The notes below the pieces were generated by a model. It had not been told where the DNA came from and searched no databases. It was given only the letters and a program-made list of their open reading frames with translations. Below, piece by piece: positions 25,701 through 46,228 of a stretch of DNA of 64,000 nucleotides. Position numbers and translations under genes: made by a program. This DNA comes from Patagioenas fasciata (lineage: Eukaryota; Chordata; Aves; Columbiformes; Columbidae): contig NC_092541.1 in the NCBI RefSeq assembly GCF_037038585.1, forward strand, positions 1,671,445-1,735,444, in the 5' to 3' direction. Positions within the stretch are counted from its first letter, which is position 1; each line of letters starts with the position of its first letter.

Positions 25701-26240
25701 AGGAAAAGCTGAGCTGCTACCTGCACTACACGTTATGCCACGGTATGTCTCTTTATGAATGCATGTATAGTATCATTGCCTCCATTAACACTCCTTTCCT
25801 TGCACAGAAATTCTCAAGGAGCTCTCCAAGGAGGGGGAATATCCTCACACTCTTATTCTTCCACTTCCTACTCTCACGGTCAATCTGGTGAGAAGACAGG
25901 TAAGGAAGCTCTTCCAAAGAGGACCCTAATTTACCCTGTCCCGTACCTTTCGCATTTTGCACCTCATCTCTTTTCCTGTTAGCACTATCCCCTGTGTTAC
26001 AGCTTCCACATTCGCAGTTGCAAAAGAGAATAAACCGTTCACCATCAAACCTCTTCATTTCGAGGTGTCTTAGCTTCAGTTATAGAAACAAACTAAGCTC
26101 TTTTCCACGCTCTCGCTAACACAGACGGACATTTAAACCATGGAGACACCTGAAATGTCACTGCCACAAGAAACGCTTGATTTCCACATCACACTAATGG
26201 TTTCTTCTGTCATTCCACAGGGCAGTCCCGAGTGTGTTAA
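22774..26240 (+). CDS. type I keratin, KRT9-like (copy 3, short head and tail)
   Basis: Acidic keratin of 433 aa. Coding exons: 22774-23208, 23952-24034, 24176-24332, 24481-24642, 24812-24937, 25032-25258, 25808-25899, 26221-26240. The head is only 84 residues, begins [10 protein letters not shown] and carries several Cys among Gly/Ser loops. The rod starts at [13 protein letters not shown] (92-104). The tail of about 37 residues is Ser/Gln/His/Tyr-rich, lacks the long glycine loops of copies 1 and 2, and ends GQSRVC, leaving a C-terminal cysteine. [43 protein letters not shown] and the 227-nt exon 6 group it with its two neighbours. The second half of exon 6 is almost identical to theirs. 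The start was chosen because MSCS begins the head; an in-frame upstream ATG at 22654 lies inside the promoter. It could also be named KRT10-like. Confidence 0.87.
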
Positions 26241-26470
26241 GATAACCCGATGGTTCCCACTGCCATCCCAGCAGCCCAGCCTACAATGCGATAATACACA
26301 GGACACCCACCTGATGCACAGACTGAGCTGCAAATATTATTAAGTCAAGATTAATGATGTCTAGGACCCTCTTAAAATTATCTCTTTCTTCCTTTTTGTA
26401 TTGTTCTTCATCTGCAATCAGCGTATCTACACGCACTTAGGTGCAATGCAATTGATGATCATCTTCCTCT

Positions 26471-26476
26471 AATAAA
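26471..26476 (+). terminator. poly(A) signal of KRT9-like copy 3
   Basis: AATAAA lies 231 bases after the stop codon, followed by T/G-rich sequence. Confidence 0.8.
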
Positions 26477-26479
26477 ACT

Positions 26480-29400
26480 TTACTCTCCTGCAATGCAAAG
26501 AAAACTGTGTGTCCAACAATCTATTTGGTGTATTTATATTGTATTTAAATTTAGGTGGAACAAACGAGGAATTAAAGTTGGGAGTATTAAGTAATATGAC
26601 CCCAAAGAAAATTGTAAATCCTAACTTGGTGAGATGATGCCCAGATAAAATACTGAGGCTGTGATTCTGTGAGATGGATGGAATATCGACATTAAACTCG
26701 AGAGTGACCCCTATAGGAAAGAAGGCAGGGTGGGTGAAGCCCTTTTTTGTAGCATCCATTGCAAGGGACGTGCAAGATCTGCCAGGACTGAAACAATCAA
26801 CATTAATTAAACTCAATATTCCATGAAAATTTTGTCAAATCAAACCCATTTGCCATTGGCTCACTGAATAAGAAACCAACTATCTTCAGGCAGCCCTCTC
26901 AGCTTTCAGCTGAGGGCTCTACCTAATTTAGTTCAATAAAAGCAAAGGACTAGATCAGGAAATAAATTATGAGTATGCAAAGTTCTCCTTGTAACACAAA
27001 AATTCAATTGTTAGGATTATTGCTCCTGACATGGTGGAAGATCCGGGCTCAGGTCTTTCATCTGATGGTTCAAAATAAAGGAAACATGTACTTCGATCTC
27101 ATAAGCCAGTGTTAATAGATCCATAGTAGTACAGCTCTGGATGGATGGGTGGAGGGCGGTGGGGTGGAAGGAAGGTTCAGTCTTTCTCACTAAACTGCTC
27201 CAGTTTGTGTAGCACACTTATGGTAGAGAGAGGAAGAAAAAACAGTGAAATATCTCATTTAAAACTTCCAAATCTGCATTTCAGTCTGATTTGCAGTGGG
27301 CTGAGAAAGTGGCTGAACAGGGTCTACCACATAGCAGGTGAGTGATTCAACCAGTGCCCCGAAACACGTCGGGGTGGGTCTCCCAGGGCCCCATTGTTCT
27401 CTGACCAGCACATAAATCACCGGCATTTTCTACTCTGTCAAACACCTGCACTTTGGTTTGCAAACAGGTTCAGGGCAGGTAAAACGTGGTGGGTTTGGAT
27501 AACAACGAGTTGCTTCAAAAGGCATCAAACTTTGTACATGTTACAATCCTAAGCTGAATTCTCAGCATAGCAGCAAAAAAAGGAGATGAGGCAGAGAAAC
27601 TCCATAGAAAACAAGCGAGATTTGTACAGTCAAAGCGAAACTACCTCTCCCTGAGTCACAACAGGGCTTACCGGAGCATAATCTGCCCATTGTAATATCA
27701 AAGCGCATGAAAACACTGTGGAACAAACTACATCTGCAGGGTGAGTGCAAGGGAATATTGCACAGCATCCTCTAGTGGCAAACTCAGGAAATATACACAG
27801 GGATTTATGGTCGAAACTGGTTGATACAGCCTCAAAATTAAGCCTCGGACCTGGAAAATGGTCTGGCCAAGGAAAGAAGAGCTTAAATAATAATAAAATG
27901 TTTCCTGCCAAGGTAATGTTGTAATAGCAGATGGGGTAATAAACCAAATTAACAGACAGTTAAAAGGTTAGAAATCAATTCATTATCAAGGACAGGGAAG
28001 AGAAAAAGAGCAAGTATCTGTTTCGCACAATTCCGCCTGAAGGTTTTGAGGTAATTCCAGCAAATTCAGATTAAGTCAAAACCTGGGTTGTTCTTGCACG
28101 CGTTTAACTCGCCTTTAAGTTGTTGCTTCTCTGTTTTCAAGCCATTTAACAGCAACAGCGAAGAGGGGAAGAATTTTATTACAAAGGAGGTTCAACGAAA
28201 CGGTGCTGCATTTACTAACCAGGCCTGTAGGGGGGACTGTGGAGATACCTTCATCCCACACGCTCTCCCAGGGTTAACCCAGCGAACTCGCAATTTCGGG
28301 TGCGCCGGAGCTGACTCTCGTGATTTATTTAGCACAGCCTCAAGAGCCGTTTCTACCCTGCAATTACTCCTAATAAGCCCGTGTTTGGGAGCCCACGCTC
28401 GGATCCTGGCTGCAGGGAACACCTTTCGCTGCCGCTCGCTCCTGCGCACCCAGGGCGCTCACAGCCTTACTCGCCAACATTTCCTTACACCGTTTCTAAC
28501 CCTATTTCGGTTCTTTCCCACAGCCTCGTGTCAGGTTGCCAAAAATTACGGCAGTACTGAAATGTTCGTAGTGATTGCACACTTGCTAAGAGTTTAACCA
28601 GATTCTCAAAACCCCTTTCTGTTGAAAAAGATGTCAGAAAACAGCCACCAGAATCTCACCGGTTTTATCAGTTACTAAAGATGAATCAATCAGTATTTTG
28701 GTCAGCTTGATGAGGTGGTGGGCTGCCCCAAGTATCTATGCAGACAGTGTAGACCTTAATGTTTAATTAAAAGAGGATTTAAAGTTGAATACAAGTGCCA
28801 GACACTAGTGGAAAACCACAGTTCTCAGTTGCAATTAACAGCCAGGACTGTCCAGCAAGGCAACGTATCTGATGGGCACAAATACTGTGGAACTTGCCTA
28901 TGAAGTATGGCTGTGAAAATGAAGCGAACTGTTCGAGTAATTGGAAATACCCTTCCTGAAGGTGTGCAGGGCAAAGCTGGGGTTGCAGAAGGTGGTTCCT
29001 GGGAAACGATAGTTGCTATGAGAACAACCTGTTTGACAAACACCTCCTGGCAGGGGCCCTCGCAGAGCAAACAGTTTGATTTTCCCACCAAGCCCAACAG
29101 AGACCTGGAGACCCTGAGAATTCATCTCAATCAAAACCAGAATGGAACCACTCGTAGGATTGGGAAAACCCAGATCTGGTTGATCGGTGCAAAGAGAGCT
29201 CCTTGTTTTCTAATTTAAAGAGTATGTATGTAAAGCTTGCACAGTAAAGCCCCCACCCTTATCGGAAGCTGTGGCTTGTCACTGCGATCAGAAAATATTC
29301 TTATAAAATTAGCTGGAGAAATAATAACGTGTAAGTACATTACAAATATATAAACGTGTGCATATGAATACATGAGCACATAAATACTGCACATACAAAC

Positions 29401-32040
29401 ATGCTCTTCAAATGTTTTACAGACGTGAACCAAATAAAACTGCTCGTCCCTCTCTGTGCTTTGAAACCCGCCTGTTTTATTTCTACCTGGTCTGGGATAT
29501 TTTTGAGGAGGAATTTTCCGCTGTGGAGCTGGATGGCAAACATTCAAGTTGTATGTGGTTCCTCTGGGCCGGGACAGGTTCGGGCTTGCTTTTATATCCT
29601 ATCATTAATTGTTTTTGTTAAATCCTCACAAACCTTGCCACATATTCCCTGAATGTGCCAGCAGATGGAAAGACAAGAATGTTTATGTGCTGGGAAGGCA
29701 GGTCCCGGCGTGCTCACACAGCTGTTCCCAGTTAGAAAGTGGGGAGATAAGAGCAGAGAGCAGCACTGATCTCTCTCAAAATTGCTATTTTTGCAAAGTA
29801 GAGGGAATGGGATTTGGTGAAGAGGTTCCCCTGTTTCTGCTTTGAAGGAGATGGGAAATAAGCTCATGTAAGGGCTCAGTTTTATGAGAATTATGAGAGT
29901 AAGACTCAGGGCAATCCGTTTTTGTCCAGGGCTCTAGTTCTTTCATGGCAGGAAAGGAACAATGATTCAGTGATTTGAGCTGAGCCTGAAAGACAGATTC
30001 CTGTTCAGCTCCAAGCTTCCTCAGTGATACTGGGACATTTACTTTCCCAATGTTTTTTATTTACATGATATTTGAATATATTAGTGTGAAGAAAACACAT
30101 AAAAGCCCATAAAGAACTCAAAGACTTAAATAACCGGGAGCAATGCACCGAACACATGCGGCCACTGAGGCGGAAGAAAGATGTGAAGTCAAGAGAAAAT
30201 CAAAAGCTTTCTGGAAACGCAGAGTGCAGATTCAGGTTTGCAGCATCTGTTGGCATTTGTTCTCCTTTAAGCTGCTTGCATTCGTAGTCAGTGAAGAAAA
30301 GCACATGGACTTATATTTTTTTATGCTCTAACTATGGAATTTAATATTTAACAATCAAATAACTGTTCTTCTGTAGCTTTCTATCTGCAGGTAGACTGTA
30401 ATTTTCTGATAGTATTATTTCTGCTGTTGACAGGGCTGGGAACACTTACCTGCTGGGCAGGTTTTCCTACCCAGGGCTGAACGGGACATTGTGATCTACA
30501 GCAGGAAAGACCAGCGTGTCTTGGCAGGCAGGAGCGTCCTCCATACCTCCTGGAAAAGGCTCTACGGGTTGACCGTGAATGCAGAAAGAACCATCTGGGC
30601 TGCCCCTGGACCGCAGCATCACAGCCAGGCCACGTATGGAACATACATTGTCTATATCGAGTGGTGTATTCCATACCTGAGCCACTGCAGAATTCCTCTT
30701 TGTGATACAACCTCCCAATTAGACCCAGAGCAATGGGGCTGTTGATACAGGTGCCTTGGCCACCTTCCAGCCGGTGTATTTGTTCTTTCACTCTCCCTGC
30801 ACTTGCCCTCAAGTTTGACATTCCTCTCTTCACAAAGAGCTCATGTGTGGTCTGAAATACCTGGTGCGTTTTTATGGGTATAAAAAGACCAGACAGGCCC
30901 TCATACAGAGCACGCGTTTCCTTTGGATTATCTTTAATTCTTTATTTTGGTATTAAATGGATTTCTCATTCAAACACCACAACGTGCACCTTGTGCTCTG
31001 AAAGTTCCGTTCAGTGGAACCACTTGCAGGTGGTTCCTTGTGCCCAGGTCTGGTTGCTCCTTGCAAGCTGCAAATGCTTTTCTTTCCTTGAAACCGTCCT
31101 GGGGAGTCCCAGAGGTTTGGAGGGAGCAAGGGGTGGCAGGAGGAAGAAAGAGGGTGGAAGAAAAGATGTGGGCATCCACTCCTTTGGTAGGGATGCTCAT
31201 GGAGGAGCGTGCAGTAACAAAAGCAGCATCGCTTTGAAAAACGCAGCTTGGATAACAGAGAACTTAAACGTCTTAGAAAGAAGATTTTCACAAAGCTCAA
31301 AGACCAGACGACTGCGTGATTGTGTTTCTTATGCTTACTTCCCTCTTTTAGAAGCAATGAAAGGGCACACTGTTGTTTCTGTTGTTGCTCAGCCCCCAGG
31401 TACACAGGGAAGTTTAATGCTCCAATACAGCTACAGTTCCTGAAAAGGATTCTTGGTTCTTTAGAAAACCAGACTATTTTAGACAAGGTATGTTCTCTGC
31501 CAGACTCTCCCTTCTACCGCCAGCCCAAAAGGAACTAAAAGCAGAGAAACTGCGAAAATGATACTTCTGGAAGAAGAATTTTTCTCAAGGGAAATAAGGA
31601 AAACAGAGGGGTGGGAACTGGTTTTGTCAAGGTCCACACACATTGTTCGCCATCTGGGCTCCTTTCAAGCTCTGTTATCAGCCTACCAACTGCTAACTCG
31701 GTCAGTATTGAACTCTTTCCTGAGATTACATGAGAAGTCGTGGCCACAGTGTTGTTTGCAGCGGGGCTGCGTGCTCCCAGCACTTCAGTTTCCAGTAGGT
31801 AAACTATAACCAGGTTAGTGAATGCTCCCCTTAGCGGGGCGATGCCTCTGAATCCCACCTTCTGCTTCAAAAGGCAATGGTTGGGGGGAGCAGAACGAGC
31901 TCCTGCGGGTGAAGGTATTTGGGAAGGAAACAGCCCACTGGAGAGCGAGTGACCAATAACAGGAATCGCCGTGTGGGCAGGTTTACGGCTGATAAATTCC
32001 ACGGGTCTCAGATAACACATTCTGGAGACAACTCCCATTG
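26480..32040. other. intergenic region between KRT9-like copy 3 and KRT19
   Basis: No gene is supported in these 5.6 kb. The longest open frame (28088-28597, 169 codons) is unlike any family I know, and nothing upstream of it resembles a promoter. A small imperfect hairpin lies at 26892-26919 and a CTCF-like motif at 27765-27778. No clear transposon is visible. Confidence 0.6.
27765..27778 (-). promoter_or_regulatory. CTCF-like motif (candidate insulator site)
   Basis: On the minus strand it reads CCACTAGAGGATGC, about 12 of 14 matches to the CTCF core. It is 1.3 kb after the poly(A) signal of the third KRT9-like gene and could separate that group from KRT19. Motif evidence only. Confidence 0.35.
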
Positions 32041-32047
32041 TCAGAGG

Positions 32048-32055
32048 GATAAAAA
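32048..32055 (+). promoter_or_regulatory. TATA-like box of KRT19
   Basis: GATAAAAA lies 85 bases before the KRT19 ATG. About 15 bases upstream is CCCATTGTCA, a string also found just before the TATA box of KRT9-like copy 2, which suggests a shared ancestral promoter layout. Confidence 0.6.
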
Positions 32056-32132
32056 CGGTGGGGTGGGGGACGGAGCGCACACTCCTGCCTTGGGATCACC
32101 AGCGCAGCTTGGGTTGGGTCCTTGTGACTGCC

Positions 32133-36610
<4,478 letters not shown>

Positions 36611-36842
36611 CACTGAACGTCCTCCGAATGCCATCTCCAAAAGGAGAGAAAGCAAACAACACGCAGGAATTGAAATTGAATCACTCAAAACTGATGGAAA
36701 TGACTATCTTAAAGCACGGAAAATTGTTTGCCACACAAAGTTCAGGTAGATTCATCCATGTAGTGGGTGTTTAATTTGCTAATTAGGTTAACTTTTCGAT
36801 TATTTCTAGTTCTCTCATGTACTGAATTGCTGTATCTACGCT

Positions 36843-36848
36843 AATAAA
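36843..36848 (+). terminator. poly(A) signal of KRT19
   Basis: AATAAA lies 233 bases after the stop codon, followed by T/G-rich sequence. Confidence 0.8.
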
Positions 36849-36958
36849 AATGATCTCCTTGCATTCTTCTGCGTTATTGTGACACTGTTCCTGAAGGTCG
36901 GGTTTAATCAGGCAGGAAACTCTTCAGGGTTTGTGCTAAAAGGCTGTAGACTAACGAT

Positions 36959-37000
36959 GACATTCCCACCTCCCACGGTGACATTCCCACCTCCCACGGT
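36959..37000. repeat. 21-bp tandem duplication
   Basis: Two perfect adjacent copies of a unit beginning GACATTCCCACC and ending CACGGT lie just downstream of KRT19. Perfect identity suggests a recent slippage event. Confidence 0.85.
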
Positions 37001-37459
37001 GACAACAGCCACAGGGCACCTCAGCTGAGCTCAAAACTGCACCAACAGTGTGCCCAGACTAGAGGTCCCCAACCCTGCACCCCCAGAGCAGACCACCTTG
37101 CAGCCTGTTCCAGGGAAACACCATCAATTCCTTCAGCATTTCTCTCCTCAGACTCAGGAGGGAATAATTATTTCACCTTTGTCCATAACCAGATGTCCAT
37201 AACAGATTAATGAAGTGTTTGCACAGCAAGGAGCGTCCCCAAGCTGTGGGCTTGCTCTGCCAAGGTTGGGCAATCTAATCTGATCCAATTCAATTCAATT
37301 CAAGGGGCGCTGGTGCCCGGGTTTGCTCAGCAGTGACTCAGGTGAGCCGTCAACATCAGTGACAGACAACCCCAGCTTAGCCTCTGGAAACCTCGCACGG
37401 GAGCATTAGGCGGTGGCTTCGCTGTGACAAGAAAGAAAACCAGGCACGAAAAGTGATAT

Positions 37460-38030
37460 TCCAGATGTGGTCTCCCCAGGGCAGAGCAGAGGGGCAGGAG
37501 AACCTCTCTGACCTACTGACCACCCCCTTCTAACCCACCCCAGGTACCATTGGCTTCCTGGCCATAAGGGCCCAGTGCTGGCTCATGCTCACCCTGCTGT
37601 CCCCAGGGCCACCAGGTCCCTTTCCCCTACACTGCTCTCTAATAGGTCATTCCCCAACTTACACTGGAACCTGGGGTTGTTCCTGCCCAGATTCAAGACT
37701 CTACACTTGCCCTTGTTCTATTTCATTACATTTTTCCGTGTCCAACCCTCCAGCCTGTCCAGCTCTCTGGATGGCAGCACAGCTTCCAGTGTCAGCCACT
37801 CCTCCCAGCTTGGTGTCACCAGCAAACTTGCTGACAGTCACTCTATTCCCTCAACCAAATCATTGATGAATATATTGAATAATACCGGCCCCAGTAGTGA
37901 CCCTTGAGGCACTGCCCTGGATCCAGGTCTCAACTGGACTCTGCCCCATTGACCACGACTCTCTGGCTTCTTCCCTTCACCCAGTTCGCAGTCACCGCAC
38001 TACCTGCTCATCCAGACCACGTTCTGTATT
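37460..38030 (-). mobile_element. CR1 LINE fragment (minus strand)
   Basis: The first part matches the CR1 3' region shared with the other copies. The second part, read on the minus strand, continues into the end of ORF2, with the reverse-transcriptase region around the FNIF-type motif. The true 3' end is missing: the copy starts inside the 3' region at about 37460. Boundaries are approximate. Confidence 0.8.
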
Positions 38031-40155
38031 GGCTGTTTGATTTACTTTTATTATTCCCAAAGGTAAATACTCCACAGGAAAGAAGCAGCTTGGTATCTGC
38101 TATCTGATTCTTACAAATGTTCATCCGATAACAATCTAGAACACACAGGGCACTTTCAGAAGCAGCAATGTGTATTTCACCACCGCGCTTCCAAAGAAGT
38201 TATAAAGACTTGAGTGAAAGACGACTCCATGAGAAAATCCCCAAGGTTTCCTGTTAAAGTTTCTGGTGTTTTCTAGAAGCAGTTTTGCAATATTTTTTTA
38301 ACTGAGTTTGATCCTGCTTATTGTGGGATCGCTTGGAGTTGAACAGCATGCACACCTTGATATTTCCATTACCGGGGTCTCAAAGAACCTTTTCTATCTT
38401 TAGGAGAGTTTGTCTAAACGTGTTTCCGGAGATACCAACTCTTGGAGACACACGGATCTGGCAAGCGAAGCAGAACCATTAATCTGCCCCACAGCAAAAC
38501 TAAACTGCCGTGGCAAAGCTCCAGGTTCGGTTGGAAACATGTTTCCACAGCTGCGAAACACCCTGTGTTTTCTGATCAGCCGAAGAACCAGTGGACGTTC
38601 TCAGAACCAGGTTGTTCCGTTGACTATCACGGCCACGTTTCGGCTGTTTCTTCCCTCCCGAGCTCATTTACCTCCTGGTAAAAGGGCTGCGCATTTCCCT
38701 GATGCTGCATCAACATCTCCACCGAGCAAACCCTTCAGTCTATTCCAACAACTTGTACGACCTTCAGTTCGTCTGAAATCACTCATCCTGAATTTTAAGC
38801 TCATTTTCTGTTGATATGTACCATCAAAAACTGTGCTAAAACCAAAGCTCTCCTTACCACGTTGCTAGCAAACATGGTATTTTTCTTCTTTATTTTGAGA
38901 TTTGATTTTAAAGTTATTTTGATGGTTCCGAACTAGACCAAAGAAAATTCCTCCCACCTTCACTTCATCGCTGCTTTTCTCCCTCCTCTCAACCCCCCGT
39001 TTCCCTAAACCATTCCGTGCCTCACCACCCATTTATTCTCTTACCACACCCCGACTCCTTCAAGTGCACCCTGTGGCTTCCATGGGAACAATGTCACCTG
39101 GCTGAGCAAACACAAGGGGGCTTTGCTTCCAGCCCCACGCTATTGCCACTCACAGCCCCACTGACACACCCAGCAGGGCAAACAACCTCTTAATACCCCT
39201 TAAAAATCTCCCAAATATGTTTTCACACAACTACGCAGCATTGAATTGAGCTGCGTTTATTACAGCCTTTTGAATTTCACTGGGAAACCATTAGATTTGA
39301 AATATACTGGTGTTTCAGGCTCCCACTTTAAATGACAGATTAAGATGACCCTTCTAAGTGCTTCTCCAATCTTCTTTTCAATAATTGCTTCATTTCATAG
39401 CGTCTACCAGCATTAAACACATTCATTGCTAGCTGAAAAGTTTCATCTAAAACCAAATTTGTTTACTTTTCCCAAAAGTAAGAGGAACTTAGTCCTCTCA
39501 CATTTCTTCTTTTAATTGAATTGTTTCACTCTTGCATTACCCTTCTGGACTATTTCACAAATATTAGGAAATGAACTGTGCCCACTCCCCCTTGTACACT
39601 GAAGGATGGTAATTGTCCCTCAGGCAATGCTAGGATTGTATGCTTTTTGTACTAAAAATTCAGCCTCCAAAATCTGGATTTTAGTTCCAAGCAACGAGCA
39701 GGAATAAAAACACAGCAAAGTCAATGCCGATTTTTTAAGGGGAAAAAATATGGATAGAAAAGAAGGAATAGCGGTGAGATGAACTGATGGTTGTACATTT
39801 TACAATGAAAGGAGAATTTTATTTAAACTTCACTTTTAGAAAAGGCTGATTTTCTTAAAATAGCCCTGGCGATTGCTCTAAGTGGGTAGATGGGTGTGGT
39901 TGAACTCGCTTTGTTTTTCCATTCTTAAATGTCAGAGAAGTAAATTCCAAGTTTCAGAAGTATAGCCCGGAGAAAAAACACTCGTCTGAATCACCCCTTT
40001 TGTTTAATTAAAAGAAAGAAAGCCCAAGCCCCTGAGATGTGCAGCCAGCTCCATTTGTGAGGAATGTCATCATGATTGGCCTCACCTCTAGGGAGGAGAG
40101 ATTTTGGAGGGAGGGCTGCAGGTTGGGTTTGTCTCCGAACACCCTGTTTTGTGGC

Positions 40156-40162
40156 TATAAAA
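40156..40162 (+). promoter_or_regulatory. TATA box of the KRT15-type gene
   Basis: TATAAAA lies 83 bases before the ATG. ATTGG (an inverted CCAAT box) lies about 80 bases further upstream. The GTGACACCCA element of the KRT9-like genes is absent. Confidence 0.8.
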
Positions 40163-40238
40163 GCAGCGCCGGGGCAGTGAAGACACATCCTCTCCTCTTC
40201 CCCATCAAGCCGAAGAACTGAGCTCAGCACCTTCAGCT

Positions 40239-44866
<4,628 letters not shown>

Positions 44867-45119
44867 TAAAGAAACACTGAATGTCCTCTTGCATCTGGCA
44901 CCACATAGAACCCAAGCAGCCTACACACGGGCTAATGCTAAGAGAAAAAGCCTTTTACTTTCGCCAAATCACAAGAATGCAATCCAAGAGCGTGCAAGAG
45001 CCTGATGTCCTTCCTCACAGTTGTTCTCCCTGCTCAGACGATCATTTGGCTCTATGGGTCGGATGACAAGCTGGTTTTCTGTCAGTAGCTATAGCGCTTC
45101 CTTAACAAAGAACCTACAC

Positions 45120-45125
45120 AATAAA
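45120..45125 (+). terminator. poly(A) signal of the KRT15-type gene
   Basis: AATAAA followed by GTTCCTGTTCTGCTTGTG-type T/G-rich sequence lies 254 bases after the stop. It is a better fit than the AATAAA at 44865-44870 that overlaps the stop codon. Confidence 0.75.
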
Positions 45126-45399
45126 GTTCCTGTTCTGCTTGTGCAAATACGTCCAGCCTAATGTTGTTTTTTTTGAGGTCAGTGTGGTATTGCCTCACAT
45201 GCACATACACCCTCCCCAACACGGTGCTTCCTCTAACCCAAACCAAGAGATGCTCAGTGGATAGCAACAATAATACCTTTAAAAATAATAAGAAGATGAT
45301 ATATAGACAGATATAAAGGGTCATTAGATACTGAATTACTGATTAAATTAGATTATTAGATTTTGAGTTACTGAATGCCTTCTTTGTCTATGACCTATT

Positions 45400-45988
45400 A
45401 GAGAGCAGTGTAGGGGAAAGGGAGCTGGGGGTCCTGGGGACAGCAGGGTGACCATGAGCCAGCACTGAGCCCTTGTGGCCAGGAAGCCAATGGTACCTGG
45501 GGTGGGTTAGAAGGGGGTGGTCAGTAGGTCAGAGAGGTTCTCCTGCCCCTCTGCTCTGCCCTGGGGAGACCACACCTGGAATATTGTGTCCAGTTGTGGC
45601 CCCTCAGCTCCAGAAGGACAGGGAACTGCTGGAGAGAGTCCAGCGCAGCCACCAAGATGCTGGAGGGAGTGGAGCATCTCCCGTGTGAGGAAAGGCTGAG
45701 GGAGCTGGGGCTCTGGAGCTGGAGAAGAGGAGACTGAGGGGGGACTCATTCCTGGGGATCAATATGGAAAGGGGCAGTGTCAGGAGGATGGAGCCAGGCT
45801 CTTCTGGGTGACAACCAGTGACAGGACAAGGGGCAATGGGTGCAAACTGGAACACAGGAGGTTCCACTTGAATATGTGAAGAAACTTGTTCCTGCTGAGG
45901 GTGGCAGAGCCTGGCCCAGGCTGCCCAGGGAGGTTGTGGAGTCTCCTTCTCTGCAGACATTCAAACCCGCCTGGACACCTTCCTGTAT
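45400..45988 (+). mobile_element. CR1 LINE 3' fragment
   Basis: This is the 3' region of the same CR1 subfamily as the copies at 34.8, 37.5, 57.0 and 59.1 kb, in + orientation. Its last bases (around AAACCCGCCTGGACACCTTC) stop short of the usual 3' tail and abut the keratin-like exon remnant at 46006. Boundaries are approximate. Confidence 0.85.
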
Positions 45989-46005
45989 ATTTGTTCGTAT
46001 TTCAG

Positions 46006-46136
46006 ATGAAGGAGCTGAATCAACAAGTGATGATCACAGGATACTTATCTGTATAAAGCAGGTGTCAAAATATTCTGCCTATACTTAAACCGCAGCCTAT
46101 AAATTCAGTTCCGATTGCTTTTCATGTTCCAATTCA
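46006..46136 (+). pseudogene. decayed type I keratin exon 5 (relic)
   Basis: After a TTTCAG acceptor, the sequence reads MKELNQQV, against MEEVNQQV at the start of exon 5 in KRT9-like copy 2; about 24 of 31 bases across the splice junction agree. Near offset 88, AGCCTATAAATT matches AGCCTGGAAATT at offset 90 of the real exon, and a donor-like CAGTAAGA follows at 46135-46142. The frame hits a stop after 16 codons. No neighbouring keratin exon is recognisable, so this looks like the last trace of a lost keratin gene, with the CR1 copy inserted just upstream. Chance similarity is not excluded. Confidence 0.4.
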
Positions 46137-46214
46137 GTAAGACAAGTCTGGCTCACAGATCAAGCTCCCGGTTCCAGAGGTTTACGTGGAACAAGGAGAA
46201 TTCACCATCTCGTG

Positions 46215-46228
46215 GTGCCACCTGCTGC
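46215..46228 (-). promoter_or_regulatory. CTCF-like motif (candidate insulator site)
   Basis: On the minus strand it reads GCAGCAGGTGGCAC, about 12 of 14 matches to the CTCF core. It lies between the KRT15-type gene and KRT23. Motif evidence only. Confidence 0.35.

Larger units (their letters stand above)
36850..40155. other. intergenic region between KRT19 and the KRT15-type gene
   Basis: No gene is seen in these 3.3 kb. It contains a 21-bp tandem duplication (36959-37000), a minus-strand CR1 copy (about 37460-38030) and a pyrimidine-rich stretch around 38940-39080. A 134-codon open frame at 38410-38814 has no recognisable content. Confidence 0.6.

Noticed and set aside
4856-26240. Naming the first three genes KRT10
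   Set aside because: Glycine-rich ends also fit KRT10, but rod motifs ([22 protein letters not shown]) and the position directly before KRT19 fit KRT9 better.
26892-26919. Imperfect hairpin (AGCCCTC ... GAGGGCT)
   Set aside because: Short, with a bulge, and no sign of a structured RNA gene around it.
28088-28597. 169-codon open frame between KRT9-like copy 3 and KRT19
   Set aside because: Composition is random-like, no family resemblance, no promoter or splice context seen.
39568-39650. TTAGGAAATGAA resembling a keratin exon 4 junction
   Set aside because: Similarity ends after a dozen bases and no other keratin exon is nearby; most likely chance.
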